A stretch of 64,000 nucleotides of DNA. It comes from Garicola koreensis. Its GTDB lineage: Bacteria; Actinomycetota; Actinomycetes; Actinomycetales; Micrococcaceae. The notes under the pieces are model-generated. The model was not told the DNA's origin, did no database searches, and saw nothing but the letters and a program-made list of their open reading frames with translations. Within the stretch, counting starts at the first letter, position 1; each line of letters begins with the position of its first letter. The DNA is taken from NCBI RefSeq assembly GCF_014195445.1, contig NZ_JACIBT010000001.1, positions 558,001 through 622,000 of the forward strand. Reading direction: 5' to 3'. Below are positions 45,922-55,848 of this stretch, in pieces. The position numbers were made by a program, and so were the translations under genes.

Positions 45922-46680
45922 CTACGAGTTGGCGCGCAGGAAGTCCTCGGCGCCGCCGACAAGCTCCGTATGGGCCTGGGGCAGGTCCTCACGACCGACC
46001 AGCTGCACGATCTCCGCGGCGAACTCGTCGACGCTGTAGAGCCGCCCGGCGGCTTCGCGACGAGCATCGATGGCCCCGGGCTGCGCGCGGTCCAGCAGCG
46101 TGGCGGTGATGGTGCCCTCGATCATGTCACCGGAGATGACGGTCAGCGTGATGCCCTTGTCATCAAGTGTGGGCAGCAGCTCCCGCAGCGCATCCTCACC
46201 GGCTCGCTTGGAGCGGGCTACCGGCTCATAGGCGTCCATGGTGGCCGTCTCGTGGATGAAGTGCGCCTGGTGACTGGTGACGAAGATGATCTGCGAGCCA
46301 GCCGGCATAGTCTCCACGGCGGTGGTGACCATGTTCACCTGGGCGTCGCGGTTGAGCTTCAGCGCATAGTCCTCACCACGGTCGGCCTCCATGCCGCCGG
46401 AGGCGTTGAGCACCAGAATGTGGAGTCCGCCGAAGTTCTGCACGGCCGCATCCACCAGCTGCTGTGCCCCGGCAGCCTCGGTGAGGTCAGCCTGGACTGC
46501 CACCGCCGAGCCGCCGGAGGATTCTATGCCTTTGACCACCTTATTAGCCCGCGGTGCCTTTGCCCGATAGTTGATCACCACTCCGGCGCCGCGCTGAGCG
46601 ATCAGCGCGGCGGTGGCTGCGCCGATCCCGCGAGAGGATCCGGTGACGATCGCGCCTCTGCCCTGAAGATCCTGTGCCAT
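45922..46680 (-). CDS. SDR family oxidoreductase, fabG partner
   Basis: A 252-residue short-chain dehydrogenase with VTGSSRGIGAATAAL and the LNASGG motif. The usual YxxxK pair is modified: the region around the expected site reads DAYEPVARSKRAGEDAL, with a lysine but a tyrosine at unusual spacing (YEPVARSK), as in some enoyl-reductase-like SDRs. It follows fabG by 11 bases, in the same position as InhA after MabA in mycobacteria. AAAGGA precedes ATG 46680. Substrate unknown; a fatty-acid-related role is inferred from the neighbour. Confidence 0.85.
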   Translation of the reverse strand: MAQDLQGRGAIVTGSSRGIGAATAALIAQRGAGVVINYRAKAPRANKVVKGIESSGGSAVAVQADLTEAAGAQQLVDAAVQNFGGLHILVLNASGGMEADRGEDYALKLNRDAQVNMVTTAVETMPAGSQIIFVTSHQAHFIHETATMDAYEPVARSKRAGEDALRELLPTLDDKGITLTVISGDMIEGTITATLLDRAQPGAIDARREAAGRLYSVDEFAAEIVQLVGREDLPQAHTELVGGAEDFLRANS

Positions 46681-46691
46681 GAGTGTCCTTT

Positions 46692-47399
46692 CTAATGTCC
46701 CATTCCCAGTCCGCCGTCCACCGGGATCACAGCCCCGGAGATGTACGCCGCCTCCGCACTGGAGACCCAGCGTACGACCCGTGCCACCTCGTCGGCCTCG
46801 GCGAACCGGCCGGCGGGGATATTGGCCAAGTACGACTTCTGCGTGGCTTCGTCGAGCTCATCGGTCATATCTGAGCGGACGAACCCTGGGGCCACCACAT
46901 TGGCGGTGATGCCTCGGCTCCCCAGCTCACGCGTCAGCGAGCGTGCCATGCCGACCAGCCCAGATTTGGAGGCGGCGTAGTTGATCTGCCCGGGAGATCC
47001 GTACAGACCCACCACCGAGCCGATCAGCACCACCCGGCCCCGCTTCATCCGAAGCATTCCCTTCGAGGCCCGCTTCAGCACACGGAAGGCGCCGGTGAGA
47101 TTGGTGTCCAGCACCGCAGAGAAGTCCTCTTCGCTCATCCGCATCAGCAGCGTGTCGCGGTTGATGCCGGCGTTGGCCACCAGCACCTCGACCGGGCCGT
47201 GGGCCTCCTCGACAGTCGTGAAGGCAGCCTCGACGCTGGCGGTGTCCGTCACATCAGCTGCCACCCCGAGCGCACCTTCAGGTGCCTCGCCGCTGCGAGT
47301 GGTCACCGCCACATGGTCTCCGGCTGCGATGAACTCCTCAGCGATCGCGCGGCCGATACCGCGATTGCCTCCCGTGATGAGTACGCTTCGTGGACTCAT
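46692..47399 (-). CDS. fabG: 3-oxoacyl-[acyl-carrier-protein] reductase
   Basis: NADPH-dependent reductase of fatty-acid elongation, 235 residues from ATG 47399. The family motifs are LITGGNRGIGRAIAEEF, VANAGINRDTLLMRM, the serine in VLIGSVVGLYG and YAASKSGLVG, with a proper YxxxK. The C-terminus ends in the conserved SGAVIPVDGGLGMGH. GGAGGAG lies just upstream of the chosen start; an in-frame start five codons earlier (47414) is possible. It leads a two-gene operon with the following SDR gene and diverges from DUF3099. Confidence 0.93.
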   Translation of the reverse strand: MSPRSVLITGGNRGIGRAIAEEFIAAGDHVAVTTRSGEAPEGALGVAADVTDTASVEAAFTTVEEAHGPVEVLVANAGINRDTLLMRMSEEDFSAVLDTNLTGAFRVLKRASKGMLRMKRGRVVLIGSVVGLYGSPGQINYAASKSGLVGMARSLTRELGSRGITANVVAPGFVRSDMTDELDEATQKSYLANIPAGRFAEADEVARVVRWVSSAEAAYISGAVIPVDGGLGMGH

Positions 47400-47545
47400 G
47401 CTCCTCCTGATCATCAGTTCTGCTCCGCCGGTGCTCTCCGTGGCCCCTGCCGTCGACCTACACCCTACGGGAACACGATGCTCTTCAGCGTGTCACAACG
47501 CCCGACGACGACTTCTACCGGCTGTAGTAAAGATCGGCGGAGGAG

Positions 47546-47551
47546 TAGAAT
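47546..47551 (+). promoter_or_regulatory. -10 box of the DUF3099 gene, predicted leaderless transcript
   Basis: TAGAAT is followed by seven bases and the ATG at 47559. The frame upstream of 47559 is open but lies antisense to fabG. Confidence 0.5.
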
Positions 47552-47558
47552 GAGGCAG

Positions 47559-47999
47559 ATGAGCCAGCCTGTCCACTCCATCACTGACGCGCCGGTGCGG
47601 CACAGTGTTGAGCAGCGCTCACGCATGGTGCGCTACACGATCGCGATGTCGCTCCGGCTGGTGTGCTTCGTCGCAGCCGCCGTGGTCGCAGTCGTCTGGG
47701 AGACCTGGTGGGCGTTGGTGCCGGCGCTGGCCGCAACAGTGCTGCCCTATATTGCGGTGGTCAACGCCAACGCCGGGGGGGACCGCTACGCCGCTCAGCG
47801 GGCTGATGAGGCGCCGCAGCGGCAGCTGGGCACCGGTCATGAGGAGCCCGAACCCAGGCAGTGGTGGGAGCAGAACGAACCGGACGAGCAGCAGGCCCCC
47901 GATACCTCCGCGGTCATCGACGGCGAAGTGGAGGCCGAGCCGAAGCCCAGCCGCACCGAATCGAAGCCCAATCGTACCGAACCGGAGGACGGAGCCTGA
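47559..47999 (+). CDS. DUF3099 membrane protein
   Basis: A 146-residue actinobacterial protein of unknown function. The N-terminal part has the family start VHSITDAPVRHSVEQRSRMVRYTIAMSLR and two adjacent membrane spans (about residues 28-48 and 50-68). The C-terminal half is hydrophilic, with acidic and Glu/Pro/Arg-rich repeats (KPSRTESKPNRTEPE). The next gene starts inside its stop codon (TGATG), so expression is coupled to it and to SURF1. Confidence 0.85.
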   Translation: MSQPVHSITDAPVRHSVEQRSRMVRYTIAMSLRLVCFVAAAVVAVVWETWWALVPALAATVLPYIAVVNANAGGDRYAAQRADEAPQRQLGTGHEEPEPRQWWEQNEPDEQQAPDTSAVIDGEVEAEPKPSRTESKPNRTEPEDGA

Positions 48000-48253
48000 T
48001 GGACCTTCTTGGATCACTGGGTTCGCAACAGGCCGGACCCGAGGAGCCCCAATGCTCACGCAAGAGCTGCCGGGCCGCAGCCGTCTGGCAGATCCGGTGG
48101 AACAATCCCAAGATCCACGACCCCGAACGCCGCAAAATCTGGCTGGCCTGTGATGAGCACCGCGAGTGGCTGGAGGGCTTTCTGCGTCAGCGGCTGTTCT
48201 GGCGCAGCACCGACCCGCTGGAGGCCGACGAGCAGAGCCGGGCGCGCGAATGA
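47999..48253 (+). CDS. Conserved small protein with Cys/His pairs, between DUF3099 and SURF1
   Basis: An 84-residue protein without an assigned function; similar actinobacterial proteins are sometimes mislabelled acetone carboxylase. It has a CSRKSC pair, an invariant-looking VWQIRWNNPKIH stretch, then LACDEHREWLEGFLRQRLFW. The CxxxxC and CxxH groups could bind zinc. Both ends overlap neighbours: ATG 47999 lies in the DUF3099 stop, and its stop overlaps the SURF1 ATG (ATGA). The tight coupling to SURF1 hints at a link to cytochrome oxidase assembly, by context only. Confidence 0.8.
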   Translation: MDLLGSLGSQQAGPEEPQCSRKSCRAAAVWQIRWNNPKIHDPERRKIWLACDEHREWLEGFLRQRLFWRSTDPLEADEQSRARE

Positions 48254-49152
48254 AGAACCGGTACGCCTTCCTGCTCAGCCCCACCTGGTTGGGCTGGCTG
48301 GCAATCTGCGCCGTGTTCGCCGTCTCCTGCTACTTCCTGGGCCAGTGGCAGTTGGATCGCAGGGACGCAGCCGTAGAGGAGAACAACCGGGTGGTGGAGA
48401 ACTACGACGAGGCCCCGGTCCCCTATTCTGAGGTCCGTGACCTGTTCCACTCCCCCGCTGCCAACGACGAGTGGACCGTGACTCGGATGCGCGGCGAATA
48501 CCAGGATGAGGACTTCATGCTGGTGCGCAACCGCGGCCACGGCGGGCAGGTCGGCTACGAGCAGCTGGTGCCCTTCCGTGATTCAAGCACCGGGGAGACG
48601 GTGATCGTTTCTCGCGGGTGGCTGCCCACCGCCAGCGAGGACGGCAGCCTTCCCCAGTACAACCCCGAACCGCCCCAGGGCCAGGTCGAAGTCACGGTGC
48701 GGCTGAAGCCGGGTGAGGAGGACATCTCCCGCGGCGCACCCGAAGGGCAGCTGGCCTCCATCTCGTTGGATGAGTATCAGCAGCACCTCGACTACCCGAT
48801 GGCCACCGGCGCCTATGGGCTGATGGCGCAGGAGTCGCCCCAGCCTGCCCAGCAGCCGCAGCAGTTGGCGCGGCCGCAGCTGGACGAGGGACCGCACCTG
48901 AGCTATTCGATGCAGTGGGGCGCCTTCGGGCTGATGAGCTTCGTCGGTTGGGGGTATGCCGCCCGGATCCATGCGCGCAACCGCGACATGGAGGAGCTGG
49001 CCGGCGGGGCGCCCATGGAGGCGGGCACCGCTCAAGTGGTGCGTCAGGAGCGCATGCGCGAGGCCAAGCGGCAGCGCAGGAAGCAGAACGGCCAGTACAG
49101 CGATGAGGACGTCGAAGACGCCTGGGTGGAGGACCGCCTCAGGCCAGAGTGA
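48250..49152 (+). CDS. SURF1 family cytochrome oxidase assembly protein
   Basis: A 300-residue membrane protein that helps assemble aa3-type cytochrome c oxidase. An N-terminal span (about residues 12-32) is followed by the conserved LGQWQLDRRDAAVEEN. The extracytoplasmic loop contains LVRNRGHGGQVGYEQLVPF and VIVSRGWLPT, and a second span lies near 228-246 (SMQWGAFGLMSFVGWGYAARI). A charged cytoplasmic tail follows. Its last 14 bases overlap the convergent ABC-F gene. Confidence 0.92.
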   Translation: MKNRYAFLLSPTWLGWLAICAVFAVSCYFLGQWQLDRRDAAVEENNRVVENYDEAPVPYSEVRDLFHSPAANDEWTVTRMRGEYQDEDFMLVRNRGHGGQVGYEQLVPFRDSSTGETVIVSRGWLPTASEDGSLPQYNPEPPQGQVEVTVRLKPGEEDISRGAPEGQLASISLDEYQQHLDYPMATGAYGLMAQESPQPAQQPQQLARPQLDEGPHLSYSMQWGAFGLMSFVGWGYAARIHARNRDMEELAGGAPMEAGTAQVVRQERMREAKRQRRKQNGQYSDEDVEDAWVEDRLRPE

Positions 49153-50737
49153 CCAGGTCCGCGTAGTCGTTGGTGTAGAGGTCCTCCACACCGTCGGGCA
49201 GCAGCACGACCCGCTCGGGGTTCAGCGCTTCCACGGCACCGGGGTCATGGGAGATCAGTACGATGGCGCCCTCGTAGGTGCGCAGGGCGGCCAGAATCTC
49301 TTCGCGTGAGGCGGGATCCAGGTTGTTGGTCGGCTCGTCCAGCAGCAGCACGTTGGCGCTGGAGGCCACCAGTGTGGCCAGGGCGAGCCGGGTTTTCTCA
49401 CCGCCGGAGAGCACACTGGCGGGCTTGGCGGTGTCATCGCCGCTGAACAGGAAGGACCCGAGGATCTTGCGCTGCTCAGTGTCGTTGAGGAAGGGTGCGG
49501 CGGTCTTCATGTTCTGCAGCACTGAGCGCTGGGTGTCCAGGGTGTCGTGCTCCTGGGCGAAGTAGCCCAGCTTCAGACCGTGGCCGCTCTCTACGATTCC
49601 GGAGTCGGGGGTGTCCACACCGGCCAGCAGCCGCATCAGGGTGGTTTTGCCGGCGCCGTTGTACCCCAGCACGACGACGCGTGAGCCGCGGTCCACGGCC
49701 AGGTCGAGTCCGGTGAAGATCTCCAGGGAGCCGTAGGACTTGCTCAGCCCGTGAGCCATCAGCGGGGTCTTGCCGCAGGAGGCGGGTGCGGGGAACCGGA
49801 TGTTGGCGACCTTCTCCGCCTGCCGGGCTCCTTCGACCCCAGACATCATGCGGTCGGCGCGTTTGAGCATGGATTGGGCCGCCTGAGCCTTGGTAGCTTT
49901 GGCGCGCATCTTCTCCGCCTGTGCGCGCAGCGAGGAGGCCTTCTTGGACGCGTTGGCGAACTCCCGCTTGCGGCGCGCCTCATCCTGGTCGCGCTGGGCC
50001 AGGTACTTCTTCCACCCCATGTTGTAGATGTCGACGGTGATGCGGTTGGCGTCCAGGTAGAGCACACGGTTCACCGTGGACTCCACCAGCTCCACATCGT
50101 GGCTGATGATCAGCACGCCGCCGGAGAAGTGCTTCAGGTGCTCGCGCAGCCAGACGATGGAGTCGGCGTCGAGGTGGTTGGTCGGCTCGTCCAGCAGCAG
50201 CGTGTCGGCGTCGCTGAAGAGGATCCGGGCTAATTCCAGACGCCGGCGCTGTCCGCCGGAGAGAGTGCGCAGCGGCTGGCTCAGCACCCGTTCGGGAAGA
50301 TCCAGGTTGTTGCAGATGGTGGCCGCTTCGGCCTCTGCTGAGTAGCCGCCGGCGGCGTCGAAGCGGGCCTGCAGCCGGTCGTAGGCGTTCATGGCCTTCT
50401 GCTGGGCGGCCGGGTCGTCACCGGCCATCTCCTCTTCGGCCTGCTTCAGCTTGGCTGAGACCACATCGAGGGAGCGGGCGGAGAGGATCCGGTCGCGTGC
50501 CAGCTGCTCCATATCCTCAACTTTGGGGTCCTGCGGAAGGTAGCCGATGGATCCGCGGCGCTCCACATGCCCGCCGGTGGGCTGGGCCTGACCGGCGAGC
50601 ACTTTGGTCATGGTCGTCTTTCCGGCTCCGTTGCGGCCGACCAGTCCGATCTTGTCGCCGGAGTCGATGCGGAATGACACGTCGTCCATCAGCAGACGCG
50701 CTCCGGCGCGCAGCTCAAGGTTGGATACGCTGATCAA
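49139..50737 (-). CDS. ABC-F family ATPase
   Basis: A 532-residue soluble protein with two ABC domains and no membrane part. The first domain has Walker A GRNGAGKTT and signature LSGGQRRRLEL; the second has GYNGAGKTT and LSGGEKTRLAL. They are joined by the charged helical P-site tRNA-interaction-motif linker. ABC-F proteins act on the ribosome, rescuing stalled translation or protecting against antibiotics; which applies here cannot be read from sequence. Translation starts at TTG 50737 behind AGAAGGA. Confidence 0.92.
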   Translation of the reverse strand: MISVSNLELRAGARLLMDDVSFRIDSGDKIGLVGRNGAGKTTMTKVLAGQAQPTGGHVERRGSIGYLPQDPKVEDMEQLARDRILSARSLDVVSAKLKQAEEEMAGDDPAAQQKAMNAYDRLQARFDAAGGYSAEAEAATICNNLDLPERVLSQPLRTLSGGQRRRLELARILFSDADTLLLDEPTNHLDADSIVWLREHLKHFSGGVLIISHDVELVESTVNRVLYLDANRITVDIYNMGWKKYLAQRDQDEARRKREFANASKKASSLRAQAEKMRAKATKAQAAQSMLKRADRMMSGVEGARQAEKVANIRFPAPASCGKTPLMAHGLSKSYGSLEIFTGLDLAVDRGSRVVVLGYNGAGKTTLMRLLAGVDTPDSGIVESGHGLKLGYFAQEHDTLDTQRSVLQNMKTAAPFLNDTEQRKILGSFLFSGDDTAKPASVLSGGEKTRLALATLVASSANVLLLDEPTNNLDPASREEILAALRTYEGAIVLISHDPGAVEALNPERVVLLPDGVEDLYTNDYADLVTLA

Positions 50738-50776
50738 CGGTAATAGTCCTTCTATAGTTCAGATCGGAGGTGTTGT

Positions 50777-51478
50777 GTGGGCAACCTGGACAGTCTAACG
50801 ACCCTGCTGGATTCGGTGTGCCTGGACGCAGTGGACCCGCAGGGAGGCGCGCGCCGTATTCTGCATCCGCTCACCCTGGAAATCACTCAGGGCACGGTCG
50901 CCGTCGTCGGTGCCAACGGCTCGGGGAAGTCCTCGCTGCTGCGCTTGATCGCCGGTCTGGTCGAACCCAGCTCGGGCACTGTCACGTTTGCGCCGGGGCC
51001 GCCGCGGACGGGCTTCGTCTTCGCCAATCCGCAGGCGCAGATCGTGATGCCGGTGGTGGCTGAGGATATTGAGTTCTCGCTGAAGCAGGCTGGTCTGGCC
51101 CGCCGACAGCGCAGGGCAGCGGCCCTGGAGATCCTGGAGGATATGGGGTTGGGTGAGCGTGCCGACTCTAGCGTCTACGAGCTTTCCTCCGGTGAGCGCC
51201 AGAAGGTGGCTCTTGCCGGGGTGCTCGCAGTGCGCCCCGAGCTGGTGCTTGCCGATGAGCCGACCACCCTGTTGGATCTGGCCAATGCCCAGGAGTTTCA
51301 GCACCGGCTGCTGAACATGGAGGTGCCGGTGGTGGTGGCCACCCATGATCTTGAACTGGCCGCGCAGGCGGAGCGGGTGCTCGTCTTTGAGGGCGGCCGG
51401 TTGGTCGCCGATGACGAGCCCGCCCCTGCGCTGACGTTCTACAGGCAGTTGGCGCTGGGACAGCACCACCGCCGATGA
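50777..51478 (+). CDS. ECF-type ABC transporter ATPase (CbiO/EcfA/BioM-like), orphan
   Basis: A 233-residue ATP-binding subunit with Walker A GANGSGKSS, a Q-loop of the energy-coupling-factor type (FANPQAQIVMPVVAEDIEF), signature ELSSGERQKVALA, Walker B LVLADEPTTLLD and the H-loop VVATHDLE. In related genomes a T component and a substrate-binding S component such as BioY are adjacent; here the neighbours are an ABC-F gene and sufT. It may serve a transporter encoded elsewhere or be a remnant. GTG 50777 follows GGAGG. Confidence 0.87.
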   Translation: MGNLDSLTTLLDSVCLDAVDPQGGARRILHPLTLEITQGTVAVVGANGSGKSSLLRLIAGLVEPSSGTVTFAPGPPRTGFVFANPQAQIVMPVVAEDIEFSLKQAGLARRQRRAAALEILEDMGLGERADSSVYELSSGERQKVALAGVLAVRPELVLADEPTTLLDLANAQEFQHRLLNMEVPVVVATHDLELAAQAERVLVFEGGRLVADDEPAPALTFYRQLALGQHHRR

Positions 51479-51487
51479 GGCTGGTGA

Positions 51488-51817
51488 TCAGATGTTGAAG
51501 CCCAGGGCCCGCATCTGCTCCTTGCCGTCATCGGTGATCTTCTCCGGTCCCCATGGCGGCATCCAGACCCAGTTGAGCCTCCACTCATCGACCATGGTGC
51601 CGATGTTCTGGCTGACCTGCTCCTCCAGCACGTCAGTCAGGGGGCAGGCGGCGGTGGTGAGGGTCATATCGATGATCAGGGCGCCGTCTTCGGCGTAGTT
51701 CAGGCCGTAGAGCAACCCGAGATCGACGATGTTGATGCCCAGTTCAGGGTCGATGACCTCTTTGAGGGCCTCTTCGATGTCTTCCAGTGGAGTCTGTGCA
51801 GTAGCTGTCTCGCTCAT
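51488..51817 (-). CDS. sufT: SufT-like metal-sulfur cluster assembly protein (MIP18/DUF59)
   Basis: A 109-residue MIP18-family protein that helps mature Fe-S proteins. The family motif is IEEALKEVIDPELGINIVDLGLLYGL, followed by the single conserved cysteine in LTTAACPLTDVLEEQV and a C-terminal VWMPPWGPEKITDDGKEQMRALG. It is the last gene of the suf cluster. A GGAGAG site precedes the start. A CTAGG/CCTAG hairpin and a possible CATAGT -10 box (minus strand near 51877) lie in the gap to sufU, so it may also have its own transcript. Confidence 0.92.
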   Translation of the reverse strand: MSETATAQTPLEDIEEALKEVIDPELGINIVDLGLLYGLNYAEDGALIIDMTLTTAACPLTDVLEEQVSQNIGTMVDEWRLNWVWMPPWGPEKITDDGKEQMRALGFNI

Positions 51818-51845
51818 GCGGCTCTCCTCTTCTGTGGTGGTTCTG

Positions 51846-51865
51846 CTAGGTGCAACGCATCCTAG
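51846..51865 (-). promoter_or_regulatory. Small hairpin upstream of sufT
   Basis: CTAGG (51846-51850) pairs with CCTAG (51861-51865), extended by TGC/GCA with one bulged base. It lies 30-50 nt upstream of the sufT start within the suf operon and could be a processing or regulatory structure in its 5' leader. Confidence 0.33.
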
Positions 51866-51905
51866 TCTTCAACTATGCCCGAGCGGTGCGGACTGTGGCT
51901 AGGGG

Positions 51906-52354
51906 TCAGTCGTGCTGGGCCTGCAGCATCGCGTCACGCAGCGCCATCCAGCCCAGCAGTGCGCATTTGATGCGCGCGGGGTACTTGGCCACACCGGTGA
52001 AGGCGCTGAGATCCTCCAGCTGCTGCTGATCGGCAGGCTCCAGCTCCGCCCCGCGGCTGCGCATCAGCTCGCGGAACAGCTCGCCGAGCTCCTCGGCATC
52101 GTCGAAGCTCTCACCCTCGAGCATCTCATGCATCACCGACAGCGACGCCTGGGAGATCGAGCAGCCCTTGCCGGTCCATCCCAGTTCGGTCAGCCGACGC
52201 TCGGTGACTCTCACCTGCACCCGGCATTCGTCTCCGCAGGTGGGGTTGACCTGAAAGGACTCCCCGTGCGGGTGCTCCAGGCTGCGCTCTCCGCTGCGCA
52301 GGCGGGAATGGTCCAGGATGACCTGCTGGTAGAGCTGCTCCATTGCTGAGGCCA

Positions 52355-52355
<1 letters not shown>
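51906..52355 (-). CDS. sufU: SufU-type Fe-S assembly protein
   Basis: A 149-residue zinc-dependent SufU protein that takes persulfide sulfur from SufS. The three conserved cysteines are in NPTCGDECRV, TGKGCSISQAS and RIKCALLGWMAL, and the SufU-specific insertion between the second and third cysteine is present. ATG 52355 overlaps the SufS stop by one base (TGATG); ATG 52343 (MEQLYQQ) would be an alternative closer to the usual start. Its pairing with SufS is typical for Gram-positive bacteria. Confidence 0.93.
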
Positions 52356-54384
<2,029 letters not shown>

Positions 54385-54438
54385 ATCTGCTTGGTTCCTT
54401 TTCCTAAAAGTGTTGTGAACGAACGACGACGACGGTGC

Positions 54439-55740
54439 TCAGTTGCCGGAGATCTCCAGCTCGCGCTCCAGCTCCTCGGAGATCGACTCCTCGATGCTGG
54501 GCACCTGAATCTTCTGGACGACCTCGTTGAGGAAGCCGCGCACCACCAGCTGGCGGGCGATCTTCTCCGGGATGCCGCGCGACATCAGGTAGAAAAGGTG
54601 CTCGTCGTCGAACCGGCCGGTTGAGGAGGCGTGCCCGGCACCCTCGATGACGCCGGTCTCGATCTCAAGGTTCGGCACCGAGTCGGCACGGGCGCCGTCA
54701 GTGAGCACCAGGTTCTGGTTCTTCTCGTAGGAGTCGGTCCCCTCGGCCGCCTTGCGGATGAGCACATCACCGATCCACACAGTGCGTGCGGAGCTGCCCT
54801 GCAGTGCGCCCTTGTAGAGCACGTTGGAGGTGTTGCGCGGGCTGTTGTGGTCCACGAAGGTGCGGTGCTCGATGTGCTGACCGGCGTCGGCGAAGTACAG
54901 GCCGTACATTTCGGCCTCTGCGCCTTCGGCGGCGTAGCGGAAGTTGGTGTTCAGCCGAACCACCTCACCGCCCAGGCTCACGGCCACGTGCTTGTAGCTG
55001 GCGTCCTTGCCGACCTCGGCGTCGTGCTGGCCGACATGGACGGCGTCGTCGTTCCACCGCTGCAGGGAGACCACGTTGACGGTGGAGCCTTCGCCGACCT
55101 TGACCTCCAGGTTGCCGTTGAAGTCCGCGCTTCCGCGGTGGTCGATGACGAAGACTGCCTTGGCGTTGGGCTCGGTCTCCAGCACGATGTGGCTGTTGGC
55201 CCGGGCGCCTGCCGCAGTGCCGGTGATGGTGATGCGCACCGGTTCGGTGACTTCAGCGCCTTCGGTGATCTTGACGTAGAGCGCCTGCTCGGTGTTCTTG
55301 TACCCGAGGACGGCGGCACGGTCGGCCGGCTGCAGCACACTGCCGCGCGGGCTCTGACCATCAGTCAGTGTGGAGATCTCAACGCCCTGCTGGCCTTCGC
55401 TGACCTGGTAGTCAACGGACTCCTGATCGGTGCCGGCACCGTGCGTGGGCTGGTCGCTGAGCACCCCGGCGAGCTTCTTCAGCGGAGTGAATCGCCACTC
55501 CTCCTCAGTCCCGCTGGGCTCAGGGAATCCTGCCGGGTCGTATCCGGTGTGGCGCTTGGCGCGTGATCCGGCGCCCGATGTGACTTCCTCGGACTCACCC
55601 ACACCGCCGTGGCTGTGCTCATCGGCAGCGTTGGTCTCTTTGGAGAGGTTCTCGCCCTCCTCGGTGAATCCGGGGATGGAGATGCGGCGTTCGCCGACAT
55701 CGACTCCGGCCACGTCCTCCTTTGAAGGAGTATTGGTCAT
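54439..55740 (-). CDS. sufD: SufD Fe-S assembly scaffold subunit
   Basis: A 433-residue subunit of the SufBC2D complex. The family beta-helix is seen in LQRWNDDAVHVGQHDAEVG, HVAVSLGGEVVRLN and TFVDHNSPRNTSNVLYKGAL, and the end in [26 protein letters not shown]. The first 75 residues are acidic and low in complexity and are unlike the usual SufD start. ATG 55740 is supported by GGGAAGAG upstream; the frame is open farther 5' through the hairpin region. The gap to sufB holds a large inverted repeat. Confidence 0.93.
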   Translation of the reverse strand: MTNTPSKEDVAGVDVGERRISIPGFTEEGENLSKETNAADEHSHGGVGESEEVTSGAGSRAKRHTGYDPAGFPEPSGTEEEWRFTPLKKLAGVLSDQPTHGAGTDQESVDYQVSEGQQGVEISTLTDGQSPRGSVLQPADRAAVLGYKNTEQALYVKITEGAEVTEPVRITITGTAAGARANSHIVLETEPNAKAVFVIDHRGSADFNGNLEVKVGEGSTVNVVSLQRWNDDAVHVGQHDAEVGKDASYKHVAVSLGGEVVRLNTNFRYAAEGAEAEMYGLYFADAGQHIEHRTFVDHNSPRNTSNVLYKGALQGSSARTVWIGDVLIRKAAEGTDSYEKNQNLVLTDGARADSVPNLEIETGVIEGAGHASSTGRFDDEHLFYLMSRGIPEKIARQLVVRGFLNEVVQKIQVPSIEESISEELERELEISGN

Positions 55741-55794
55741 CGTGTGTACTCTTCCCTGTTCTTGGTCAGTTGCGCATCTGGTGGTCTGATCTCG

Positions 55795-55834
55795 CACGTT
55801 GTGCGCAGCCCGGAGCCGGACTGCGCACAACGTG
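55795..55834 (-). promoter_or_regulatory. Perfect 14-bp hairpin in the sufB-sufD gap
   Basis: Arms 55795-55808 and 55821-55834 are exact inverted complements (CACGTTGTGCGCAG and CTGCGCACAACGTG) with a 12-base loop. In the suf mRNA the stem starts 15 nt after the sufB stop. It could end part of the transcripts, protect the 3' end of sufRB mRNA, or serve as a processing site. Confidence 0.6.
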
Positions 55835-55848
55835 GTGGCGGGTGGGAA

